Shown here in pieces: positions 22,101-32,554 of a DNA stretch of 64,000 nt. The notes below the pieces were generated by a model. The model was not told where the DNA came from and ran no database searches. It worked only from the letters and a program-made list of their open reading frames with translations. The DNA is from Pyropia yezoensis (taxonomy: Eukaryota; Rhodophyta; Bangiophyceae; Bangiales; Bangiaceae), in assembly GCA_009829735.1 (NCBI GenBank), contig CM020620.1:11901420-11965419 (forward strand), read 5' to 3'. The number at the start of each line of letters is the position of its first letter. The first letter of the stretch is position 1. Both the position numbers and the translations under genes were made by a program.

Positions 22101-23447
22101 CGGCGGCGGCCAGGCCCGGCGCCGCGCGGCGGAGGCCCCGGCGGGAGAGGAAGGCGACCAGCGCCGCTGCGTCGGGGGGGGGCGGGGGGGGGGCGGGGCG
22201 CCGCCGCCGAGGCGGCCGCTTGCCGCCGCCGCCGCCGCCGCCGCCGCGGCCACCTTTCGCGGGGGCCCCGCCGCCGCCGCCGCCGTCGGTCACCGACGCC
22301 ACTGCCGCCGCTACTGCCGATGCGACCGCCGCGGCCGCGTCGGCGGGCAGGACCGGCTGCAGCCGATGCGCGCGGCGGACGCGCGGTGTCGCCGAGGCGC
22401 ACACCGGTAGGGGGGGTGGCGGCGGCGGCCGCGGCGGCGGCGGCGGCGAGGGCGGCGACGATGTCGACCGCGGTGCCGGCAGCGATGGGGGTGACGGTGG
22501 CGGCGGGGCCAAGGGCAGTGGTAGACGTGGTGGGGGCGACCTGCCGGCGCGCGCAGCACGCGCGCATGGGGAGGCCGCGACGGCCAGAAGTGGAGGGGAC
22601 GGGGATGCCAGCGGGGAAGAGGAGGAGGGCGGCGACGGCGGCGTGGGCGGCGTGGGGGGAGCCGGGGAGGGGGGGGGGTCAGGAGCAATGGGGGGGCGGG
22701 GGTAACGCCCCGCCCGCCGACGCCGCCGCCGCCGTCACCACGGCCACCACCGCCCACGTCGGTGCCGCCACCCGTTGATGGCGGGGACGCTCTCCGTCCA
22801 CACTGTGTACCGCCGCGTGCGTGGGCGGTGGTGACCGTAGCGCCAACAGCGGCGGCGTCACTCCTACAGGCCCAGACGGGGGCGGCGGCGGTGCGGGGGG
22901 TGGCGGCGGTGACAAGGACGGCCGCACGGGGTGGCGGCGGCGGCGGCGGCGGCGGCGGGTGCATGCCGCCGCCACCTTGCCCGACGGCGCCACCGGCAGC
23001 CTCGCCGGCGACCGTTGCAGCAGCATCCTCAGGGCGGGCAAGCGGCGGCGGGCTGCTCCCTTCCCGCAACCCCCAGCCCACGCCACCGCCGCTGCCGTCG
23101 TCGTCGCGGCTGCTGCTGCCGTTGCCGCCGCCGGCCGCGTCGTTGCCGTCGCGGGCGTCGGCGACGGGGGGGGCAGCAGCGGCGGCGGGGGCGGCGACGG
23201 CAGCGGCGGGGCAGGTCACGGTAGCGGCGGCGGAAACAAACGCTGTGGCGGTGGGGGTGGGGGTGGTGGCGGGAGCGCGGGCCACGGCGGCGGCGGCGGC
23301 GGCGGGGGGGGGAGGGGCGGCGGGGGCCGGGGGGGGGGAGCCCCCCGCGTGGCGGTCCAGGCACGCATTGACGTGCGCGGCGGCCTCGCGGGGCGGGTAG
23401 TCGCCGAGGGCGGCGGCACAGAGGGGGCACGCCGCAGAGGCGGTCAT
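19173..23447 (-). CDS. SLX4: SLX4-like structure-specific endonuclease scaffold (UBZ, SIMs, C-terminal domain)
   Basis: The ATG at 23447 opens MTASAACPLCAAALGDY..., a UBZ4/RAD18-type zinc finger (C-x2-C-x14-H-x3-C, residues 7-29). A SAM-like helical segment (DAAALVAFLSRRGLRRAAPG, 22173-21990) follows, then two hydrophobic-acidic motifs like SUMO-interaction motifs, VIVMVD (~21750) and VEIIDIDDSP (~21150). Near the 3' end (~19700-19560), VPGLYDEVLAAETVDVEAVE...WLVRMGVSY matches the pattern of the Slx4 conserved C-terminal domain, which binds SLX1. SLX4 scaffolds nucleases at Holliday junctions and crosslinks. The blocks lie in different frames (2, 0, 1, 2), with switches at long G/C runs such as 21921-21939. 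Undetected introns or homopolymer errors are likely, and the exact stop is uncertain. Linkers are extremely Ala- and Pro-rich. Confidence 0.6.
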
Positions 23448-24665
23448 GGAGAAGAGGGGAGTGAGGGCGGAAGTGGGGGGAGTGGGGGGGTGGCGAGGTG
23501 GATGGGTGAGGGCGAGGGGGGGGAGGGGGGGACGGACGACGAGGGCGGGGGCCACGACGCGGTCGGGCTGGCGGTGGTCTGCCGGGCTGGGCCCTCGGGC
23601 TGGGGAGAGGCAGGGGGTCTCTCTCTCCCCCTCCCCATCGGCGTGCGCGGGACAGGTTGGATGCCGCGCGACCGTTGGCCGCGGACTTTCTGTGAGCTAT
23701 TTCAAAAGAGCAAGGGAATTGTCAAAGCCCCCGCCCCGCGCGCCAGTGCCCGATTCACACCTGCCTCGCGGAGGAGAAATAAAGGCTCAGGTGCCATGCA
23801 CATACGAGATTCCCAATTCAGCTGGCCAATGGAACCTGACCTCTCTGTTAACGTGGGGACCTCGTGCCCAGCTGTCGACCTATCCTGGCCGCACCACCAA
23901 TTTAGCCACAAATTGAAGCGCCTCGTGTGGTCCATGTCAGCAATCGCCCCCCACGGGCCATTCTGGCGCGGCGATAATTGGCGACGCGGCGACGCCCCCA
24001 AACGTCTTCTCGGCCACTGTGCGGGCGCCACGGAAGTTGAAAATGTGTGTCAGCATCAAACCCAGGAGGCAAGCCTTAACTGGCCGTGGTGTTGGCGAGA
24101 GCTGAGCGCCGCAAAATGTCACGCACGTCTTTGTTTGTGCTTGCACGAACACAGTTTTCTCATATTTTTGTGTACCACGGTGCATCGTGCTTGTTTGCAG
24201 AACATGAATCTGAACATTTGCGATTTCTGCACGTTGCCCTCGACGTGCGCCGCCACGAATTCGACCTCTGGTCCGACTGCTTTCCCCTTATGCGCATCGG
24301 CCGTGGCGGCGCCCTCCCCCTCCCCTCCGCGGCGACGTCGCCTTCCTCTTCCCCTTGGCGACGCCATCTTTGTCTTCCCCGCAGTGGCGGCCTGGAGCAG
24401 GGGGCGCTGTGGCCGGTCCTCCCCTCTCTCGGCGGCTGTTGCCGTCGCCCAAATCCCTTTCGGGGGGGGTTAACCACCTAGGTACCGGTTCGGGGGAGTA
24501 CCGTGCGCTAGCAGTCGTGGCCTCAAGCCATCCCCCCCCTCACCCCCTCTTCACTCCCCCCCTACCCACCACCCGCCTCCTGCCCCCCCCGCCCGCCCGC
24601 CTCCTGACCTCCCATCCACCCCCCCTCTAGCCCCCCCCCTCAAACGCGGTGGGGGGGGAAACACC
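23448..24665. other. Intergenic region between the SLX4-like and RS-rich genes
   Basis: This region separates the divergent SLX4-like and RS-rich genes. 23690-24300 is near average composition, with short frames only and no recognisable protein. C-rich tracts precede the ATG at 24666. It presumably holds both promoters; no clear TATA box was found. Confidence 0.5.
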
Positions 24666-26647
24666 ATGGCGAGCCGCCACCCCCCCCCCCCCCCGGGCCT
24701 CGCCGCCCTCACCACCCTCGTTGATGAGACGCTCGCAACAGAGCGCCGCCGCGCGGCCGCGGCGGCCGCGGCGCTGGCCGCCGCCCGCGAGGAGCTCAGC
24801 ACCTGGTCCCGCCGCCTCAACGCCCTCCGCGCGTACCAGTCGGGGGCGTACACGGGGGGGCCGGGGGGAGAGGGAGGAACAGCGGCGGGGGCTGTGACGA
24901 CGTTGGCGCCGCCACCCCCGCCGCCGCCGCCGCCGCCGCTGCCACCGCCCGTGTCGGTGTTTGCGTCGGCCGCGGCGGCGGCCGCCGCGGTCGTGTCAGC
25001 GTCAGCGCCGCAGCCGCCGCCATCGCCGCCGCCGCCGCCGCCGCCACCGGTGGCCCCTGCGCCACCCCCGCCGTCGCCATCGTCGTCGGTGGTCCCCCCT
25101 CCGCCGCAGCCGCCCGTCCCAGCTGTTGCGGACGCGACGCCCCATTCTGCCCTCGACTGCAGCCCGGCGGCGATGCAGCCCGGCGGCGGCGGCGGCGGCG
25201 ACGGTGGCGGCGGCAGTGGCGGCCGCGACGGTGGCGGCGACGCTGCGGCTGCCACTTCGGCCGCCGCGCCGTCGCCCCGCTCTGCGGTCTCCCCCGTGGC
25301 GGTGGCCCCCCCCAGCGCGTCCTGCTGGGCACCCCCCGAGGCGGTGCCCCCGCGGCGGGGGGGGGGCGCTTCCAGCAGCCACCCCCGCAGCCACCGGTCC
25401 CGGTCACGGTCGCGGGCGCGTGTGCGGTCGCGGTCGCGGTCACGGTCCCAGTCACGGTTGCGCTCGCAGTTGCCTGGCGAGCGGGCGGGCGGTCGGGCGA
25501 CGGACGGCGGCAGTGGCAGCCGCAGCTGTGGCGGTGGGGGTGGCGGCGGGGGTGGCAGAGGAGACGGCGGCAACAGCGGCGGCAGCGGGGGCGGCTGTGG
25601 CGTGCAGCGGCTGTCACGCCGGGACGGCTCGCCGCCATCAACGGGGGCACGCGGCGGCGGTGGGACACCCAACCCCCCCGCGCGGCACCGCCGGCCGCCG
25701 CGGCGGCAGCCGCGGTCGCGCAGCGGCTCGCCGTCGCGGCACCACGCGGAGCACCCCCCCCGCCGCTCCCGCCCGCGGTCCCTGTCGGCGGCGGGCGAGG
25801 CGTCGGCGGCAGGCCGCGCGGGCACGCCCGGCGCGTCGTCGCCGGGAGCCGCGTCGCGGCACACGCCGCCGCCGTCCGCCGAGCGACGGCGGCGGGATGG
25901 CAGCAGCGAGCCTGGCCACCGTCGCCCAGCGGGCGGGGGGGGTGCGGGTGGCTCACCACCCCCACGGCGGGCCGCCGCCTCACCGGGCCGCCGCGGCGTA
26001 GCCGGCCGACCACCGCCAGGCGGTCGGCCTCACGCTCACCGTCGTCGTTGTGCCGAGGCGGTGGTGGTGGCAAGGGTGGCGGAGGCGGCGGCGGCGGCCC
26101 GTCGCGGTCGCCCTCCTCGCCCGTACGGGCGCACCGGATCTGCGACCGCCGGGGCAGCGGCGGTGACGGCGGCGGCAGCGGCGACGGTGGTGGCGGCGGC
26201 GACCGCGGCGACAGCGGCAGCCGCGATGATCGCGACGGCCGTGGTAGCCGCGGCCGCCGCCGCCGCCGCGTGCTGTCGCGGTCGTCGTCGCGGTCGCCGG
26301 GCCGGTCGCGGTCGCAGTCGCCACGGCGGGGCGGCGGCTGGCGGCGGGGCGGTGGCGGGGCCGTCCGCCGGCGGAGCCGGTCGGCCAGCCGCGGGCCCGT
26401 CAAGCGGCCCCGCGGGCCGGTGGGGGCTGGTGCAGGCGCGGGTGCGCCGGGCGGTGGGCCGGCGGGGCGTGGCTACTCGCCGCCGCCGCCGCCGTCTCCC
26501 GGCTGGGGCGCCCCGCCGGCCGCCACCGCTGCTGGCAGCGACGCCGCCGTGCGGGGCGGGTCGCCGGTCTATCGCCGCCCTGGCCGGCACACCTACCGCC
26601 CACGGTCGCGGTCGCCGCCACCACCCGCGGGAGGAGGGCGCTACTGA
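24666..26647 (+). CDS. RS-rich nuclear protein (splicing-factor-like), frame change inside
   Basis: The ATG sits in a strong context (ACACCATGGCG). The N terminus (to about residue 60) is a predicted coiled coil (LTTLVDETLATERRR...AAREELSTWSRRLNALR). Long Pro/Ala and Gly stretches follow, then an RS domain beginning around 25380 (HRSRSRSRARVRSRSRSRSQ). More RS/SP repeats near 26270-26400 and 26590-26640 (YRPRSRSPPPPAGGGRY, then TGA at 26645-26647) lie in another frame, so an intron or homopolymer error falls between about 25900 and 26050. RS domains mediate protein contacts in pre-mRNA splicing and are SR-kinase substrates. No RRM is visible, so it is not a classical SR protein; SRRM-like is possible. 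Low-complexity content limits certainty. Confidence 0.45.
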
Positions 26648-26697
26648 TGGGCGGGCGGCGGGCAGTCGACGTCCGGCGGCGCACATTCCGACTGATA

Positions 26698-26780
26698 TGC
26701 CGGTGGCGGCGGTGGCGGTGGGGGCAGCGGCGACGAACGCCGCCCCCTCTCCCCGAGGCCCCTATATGGTGGTGGCGGAG

Positions 26781-26811
<31 letters not shown>

Positions 26812-27370
26812 GGGCGGCGACGACGGGGGCGGCTACAGCGGCGGCGGCTTCAGCGCCTTTCCCCACCGCGGGGGTCCGCCGCCGCGGCACCCGTCCCCGC
26901 CACGGCACCCGTCCCCGCCGTGGCGGTCATTTTCGCCGCGGCATCCGTCGGCGGCCCGCGGTGGCTCCTGGCCGCGCGGCGGTGGCGGCGGCGGTGGCAG
27001 CGGCGGTGGCGGCGGCGGCGGAGGTGGCGGTCGCGGAGGTGGTGGCGGTGGGGGTGGCGGTGGTGGGGGCGACCGCGGTGGCGGTGGGGGCGGTGGCGGC
27101 CACGGCGCCGCCCCCCCCGACATGTACTACTCTGATCCCCCCCCCGGGGGACGACACAGCGGCGTTTTTCCCGGCCCCGGCCCCCCCCCGCCGGGAGGCG
27201 GCGACGGCAGTTGTGATGGCGGCGGCGGCGGCGGCGGCGGTGGCTATGGTCGCCCCGCCGGCGACGCCCCTGCCGGCGCGTACGACGATGGGCGGGGTGG
27301 CGGCCGCGGCGGGCACCCCGGCGGCTGCCGGTACGGCGGGGGCGGGGGGCCCTACCCGAACCGCTACTAA
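26698..27370 (+). CDS. Gly/Tyr/Arg-rich (RGG-like) protein or C-terminal part of the RS-rich gene
   Basis: In the frame of the upstream RS segment, but after two stops (26645-26647 and about 26693-26695), the sequence reads YAGGGGGG, RPLYGGGG, YSGGGFSAFPHRGG, a duplicated PPRHPSPPRHPSPP, a long poly-Gly run, MYYSDPPPGGRH, YGRPAGDAPAGAYDDGRGGG and ends GGGGGPYPNRY-TAA at 27370. Gly-rich segments with Arg and Tyr are typical of RNA-binding proteins. No ATG begins the block, so it is either a downstream exon of the RS gene or a separate gene with an unseen first exon. Confidence 0.35.
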
Positions 27371-29140
27371 CGCGCCCGCCGCCAGTGGCCGGTGGGGCGG
27401 CGGCGGGGCCGACGCGCGTCCATGGCGGGAGAGGGGGGCGTACGCGTGGCATACGCCCGCCGTGCACCCCCCCTTCCGCCTTGCTCACCTTGCACCCTCG
27501 TTGCGGTGGTCGATGCCGGCCATGCTGCGGTCTCTCGTGGAACGCCTCCGCCGCGGGCGCCACCGCGCCGGCCGTAGTGGCGCCCGCGACGGGCCAATAT
27601 GCAGGTGCGCGCGCACCCTGCTCGCGCGCAAACCTCCTATACGCGCGGGTGCTTCCCCCCCCTCGTTCCGCATCCCCTCCCTTGATGCCTCCCAGCTGCT
27701 GCATAGAATACCCCGTTTGTGTGTGGCACTCGTTTCCCTTCCTCACCTTTTATCCCCTTGCTTCCTTCCACAGTCGTACATTAACCATGGTGGTCACTGT
27801 GGTTTTTTTTCAAGCCCCGTCGGGGGTACCACCTACATGGGCACCGAGCTAGCGCGCTTCTTCAACCACGCCCGCGACACGTGGGCGTCGCGGCAGCCCT
27901 AGAGGAGTGTCCTGCTACGGCGGCGGGGGGGGTGGGGGGGGGTGAGGGGTGGGTTTTGGGGGGTTGAGAGCTGCAGCGCCTCAGCGGTGGCGCGTGCTCC
28001 ACCACGCGCCGACGTACCCGCGGGCATCCCGGCAGTTTTGTGAGAGCCTGGGAGGCCGAAGGGGGGGGCGAGGGGCAGCGCAGGTGGCGCGGCCGGGGTG
28101 GAGACCGGGGCGACTGCCCGGTTACCGCCCGCGGCCACGACGCGGCGGCAGCCGCGACGGTCACTCGGGGCGCGCAGTGGGTGCGCCAACGTATGGGTGA
28201 GGCTAGGAGGCGCGGGGTGGCCAGGTTGTGAGCGCAGTGCCCGCCCGTGGGGAATCTGTGTTGCCCACGGGTGCGGAAAGTGGCTGATGGGGGCGACGAG
28301 ATGGGACAGCGTGCGGGTGTAGGGGGAAGAAGGGAGGGTGCCGGGGAGGGCGGCGGCGCTGGTTTGGGCGGCGCCAGAGGGGAAGGCACGTGCCCGCCGC
28401 GGTGGCGGCGGCGGGGTTGTCGCCTGCCGTCAGCCGGTGCTACGCGGCGGGCGCCAGCCGCGCCACGGAGCAGCCCGCAACCCGCAGCGGCGCTGGCAAA
28501 TCGAAAAAGAGAAAAACAGAGAACAGGTGTCGTGCTTGGATCCACGCACCTTTCCTCCACTTCACTGTCTCAGAAGACTTGTCTCCCTAGCAAACCACAC
28601 TCACCGTCATCGACGCCCTCACTACGGGCTGGCTTGCAAACGGGCGCCCGCACGGCGGGCGTCCACACCCCTGTCCTCCCGTGTTCCCTCAGCTGCTCCG
28701 GCCGGCCATCCCCTTGCCCCCACTAGCCGCAAATCCGCAGCGGCGGCGCCCGCATCCATGTCAATGCCCCCGCGTGCACGTGCGCGTCCAGCGGCTGCAC
28801 GTCAGGCCCGGCGCTCACCCCCAGCACGGGTCGGAGCACTTGTGCCCCGCGCCCATCCGCTTGACGCACGTCGTCGCGCCCCGGCTGTTGCGCGTGCACA
28901 CCTCAACGACAGATACCTCAGCAGGTGCCCAACCGCCGCCCGCCGGGCCGGGGTGGACCCCCTGAACCACATGGCGTCGAGCGCCAGCGCGGTCGCCCCG
29001 CGAGGGACGCGTCGCACCTCCACAAATGACCCTCACCGCCCTTCCCATCCCTGCCCACCGGCTCGTGTGTCGCAGCAGCCCTCGGACGTGCACCAACAGA
29101 CAGCCAAACCCCACCTACACCTCCCCACCCCCTCCCCACC
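27371..29140. other. Intergenic, no confident gene
   Basis: Mixed GC-rich sequence. One minus-strand frame near 28815-29114 contains EVCTRNSRGATTCVKRMGAG and KCSDPCWG, a Cys-rich pattern followed by a possible GTGAGC donor. It could be an exon of a secreted protein gene, but I cannot extend it. Other frames are low-complexity. Confidence 0.4.
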
Positions 29141-29614
29141 CTACCCGCACTACCACCACAAAGAAGATGAGAAGGAAAACGAGCACCCGGCGTGCAGAGG
29201 CGCACCAGCCTCACCCCGCACAACCCCCCACGCTACCCGCACTACCACCACAAAGAAGACGAGAAAAAAGACGAGCACCCGGCGTGCAGAGGCGCACCAG
29301 CCTCACCCCGCACAACCCCCCACGCTACCCGCACTACCACCACGAAGAAGACGAGAAAAAAGACGAGCACCCGGCGTGCAGAGGCGCACCAGCCTCACCC
29401 CGCACAACCCCCCACGCTACCCGCACTACCACCACAAAGAAGACGAAAAAAAAGACGAGCACCCGGCGTGCAGAGGCGCACCAGCCTCACCCCGCACAAC
29501 CCCCCACGCTACCCGCACTACCACCACAAAGAAGACGAGAAAAAAGACTAGCACCCGGCGTGCAGAGGCGCACCAGCCTCACCCCGCACAACCCCCCACG
29601 CTACCCGCCACCAC
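29141..29614. repeat. 92-bp minisatellite, about five copies
   Basis: CACCCGGCGTGCAGAGGCGC recurs at 29184, 29276, 29368, 29460 and 29552, exactly 92 bp apart, with an A-rich segment (AAAGAAGACGAGAAAAAAGACGAG) in each unit. Units differ by only a few bases. Because 92 is not a multiple of three, a single frame cycles through all three readings of the unit. Confidence 0.95.
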
Positions 29615-29805
29615 CCCCTCTCCCCTATCCCAGACGTCTCCATACTAACTCATGCAACTCCGTGAAGCGCTGGGTGTGGGCGTCGATGGAGCGGGGCCGG
29701 TGGGGAGGCGTGTCAGGGTGCTAAACGGAGACGGGGACTGTGACCCGACACGTGCGTTTCGCACGACGACCCGAGCCCACCTGGACGACCGGCCGCACTG
29801 ACTTG

Positions 29806-29995
29806 GGTGGCGGCGGTGGTGACCCAAAGCGTATGCACGCGACCACCCAGTCAAAAGTGACCCAAAGGCAATGCAGGCGACGACCCGGCCGGTGGGCCGT
29901 GGTGGCGGCGGTGGTGACCCAAAGCGCATGCACGCGACCACCCAGTCAAAAGTGACCCAAAGGCAATGCAGGCGACGACCCGGCTGGTGGGCCGA
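29806..29995. repeat. 95-bp tandem duplication
   Basis: GGTGGCGGCGGTGGTGACCC begins at 29806 and again at 29901. Each copy contains ATGCACGCGACCACCCAGTC and GTGACCCAAAGGCAATGCAG. The two copies are nearly identical, implying a recent duplication. Confidence 0.9.
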
Positions 29996-31002
29996 TCCCT
30001 ACGATCGTTGGACGCCTGCCAGTCGGTCGACAGCTGGAGTCCTCTGGCGGATCTGGAGCAGTCGTGACACAGAAGCATATTTATCACCGAAATTATACCC
30101 ACGTACGGATTTCGCTCGGAAGAGACATGCGCTACAAGGGGCTCTGGGGGGGGTTCGTCCTTCCCATTGATCATTGGCACTTCTTTCCGCGTGGGGCATC
30201 TGGTTTGGCGGTGGTGGTTTGGTGGGTCCCCAGATCCGCCGCGCTGGTGGTGGGCTCCTGGTCAGACGCCCTCGCCATCGACACGCTGGTCGTAATGGTC
30301 GGTGGGAGAGGAATGCTTGCTGCTTCCTCGCAGAGGACCGGGGCGGAACGGATGGCACGCAGCGCAGCAAGGTCGTCGGGCATCAGCCTATAGAATCCTT
30401 GGGATAACACTTTCACTTCATGACTTCGACCACCGTAAAAAATGACACGAAATATGACATAGTGTCGACTTTTGGAACACATGTCCGTCGCGGGTGCAAC
30501 GACCCAAACGCCCTGCAGAGGAGGGGGGAGACAGACAGATGGCGGCGGGTGGGGAGGGGAGGTGTGAGGGGGGGGGGAGGTCAGGGTGTGGCGGCGGGCC
30601 GCCTCGAGGTGGCGGGCGGGATCCTCAGAGGGGTGTCGCTCCCTCCCCCCCCCCCTTCCCCCGCCCCACCCTGCGAGAGCCGCCAGCCGCGCCACTCCCG
30701 CCGCGTGCCTTTGGTCGGGGGGGGGGGGCGGGGGCGGACACCCGGCGGCGGCGCCCGCCCTCGAGGCCCCGCCCGTCCTCACACGCCCCACGTGCGTGGC
30801 GCGGTGGGTGACCGCCACGGCCGGCGACCGCCCCCTATCTACCCCCCCCCCCCCGCCCCCCCCCCCCGCCCCTGCTCACTCGAGGGGGGAGCGCACCGCG
30901 CCGGGCGGGGGAGCGTGCACGTGCCCGCCGTGCGGGCGGCGCCGGCGCCGGCCGTAGCGTCCATGGTGTTTGTAGCGTACGTGGGCGGCGGGCAACGGCG
31001 GC

Positions 31003-31033
<31 letters not shown>

Positions 31034-32554
31034 ACGGCAGCGGCGGCAGGGGCAGAGGCGGGCAGTTCCCATCCCCCCCCCCTTCCCCCACCCTCCCCCT
31101 GGACATGGGGCCGGACCCCGCACGGGGGACGCACGCGGGCCGACCCGGGTCGTATGTATGTATGGTATGTACGTACCCCCCCTTCCCTGGGGGACACGCC
31201 CCACACCCATCATCCCGCCGCGAGAGTGCGCGGCCTGCCTGCCCGCCCGCCACTGCGACGGGGGACCCGCCCCACGACCGCGGGGGGGGGGGTTGGGTGG
31301 TGGGGGCTCTGGGGGGTGGGGGGGACACCCCCCGGGGGGTGTGACTCTAGGTACTCTGGTACCAAAGATCCCCCGCCGGCAAGGAGATCCGCGCCGCGCA
31401 CGCGCACGCCGCGGCCGTATCTGCCGCGCCCGCCACGCCCCGGCGCGAGGCAGGGGGGGGACAGATTCGGTAGTGGGGCGGGGGGGGGGGGGTTGGGTTG
31501 GGATGTCGATGGGGGGGGGGGGGGGGGGGGGGGTGGACGGAGCGGGCGAGCGTCCAACGGATCCCGCCCGCCGCCGCCACCTCACCCCCTCCGCCGCGGT
31601 GGCGTGCGCGTCGTCGCCCGCCCCGCCGTGCGACCGGCACCTCTCTACAGTACAGTACATACCGCACGGCAGCCGGTGGGGGTGGGGGTGTGCGCCGGTG
31701 GGACGCCCACGCGGCGGACCGCCGGGGCGCCCGCGCGCCGCGACGGGACGGCGGGTGGGCGGGCGGGCGGTGGGGTTGGCGCCCTTGGGGGTATGTATCG
31801 AGCCGCCCGTGTCGGGCGGCGGCGGCGGCGGCGGCGGCGCGGCGAGCGGGCGGTGGGGCGGGCGCCCGGCGCCCGCGCGCGGGGGCGTGGCGACCACGGC
31901 GCCGCGGGGGGGCGGCCAGGGACGCTTCGTCTACCAGCCGCGCCCGCTGTCGGTGGCACCAAGGAAGGCCGGCGTACTGTACTGTGCACAGCCCCCCGGC
32001 GATGCTGCTGCCATGGGATGCTGGGCAGTAGATGCCCGCGCACCTTGGCCGCCCCTTCTGGGGGTGTCCGTGCCTCCAGTCGGGTGCTGGGCAAGACACC
32101 CCAGGACACAAGGCCAGTGGCAAGGCCGTTGAGTTGTGAGAGGCCAGAAAAGTACAGGACCCGCTACGGGCGGTTGTGTATTCTATCTCATTGGTAGCTG
32201 CGTGTGGACGCGACAGGCTGCGCAAGGCGCCAAAGGGGCCGCCGCGCAAACTCCCCTGCCCTCTGCGGTGTGGGCGCGGGCGCGGATGCGACCAGGTGGG
32301 TGCCGGACTCGCCCCCGCCCCCCTCCCCAACCCGTGACGCTGCGTATCAAGTGAATACTTTAAAGGTTGTGTTAATGCTTGTGGGCTGCTGGTCCAGGCA
32401 GTGGCACCGCCGGCCGCCCCTTCATCCGTTGCCCTCGCCCCTCCACCTCCCCCTCCCCCTCCCCCGTCCCCCCCGCGTCGCCCCGCTCGCCCCCTCCGCC
32501 CTCCCTTTAGTACAGCCAGGCGGAGGTGGCCCGTCCGTCCCCCCTACACCCCAT
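29996..32554. other. G-rich intergenic DNA, no supported gene
   Basis: This stretch has many G and C runs (G23 at 31511-31533) and Gly/Arg/Pro-rich frames on both strands. 30000-30500 has ordinary composition but no recognisable protein. 32350-32554 is the region downstream of the secreted-protein gene. Confidence 0.5.
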
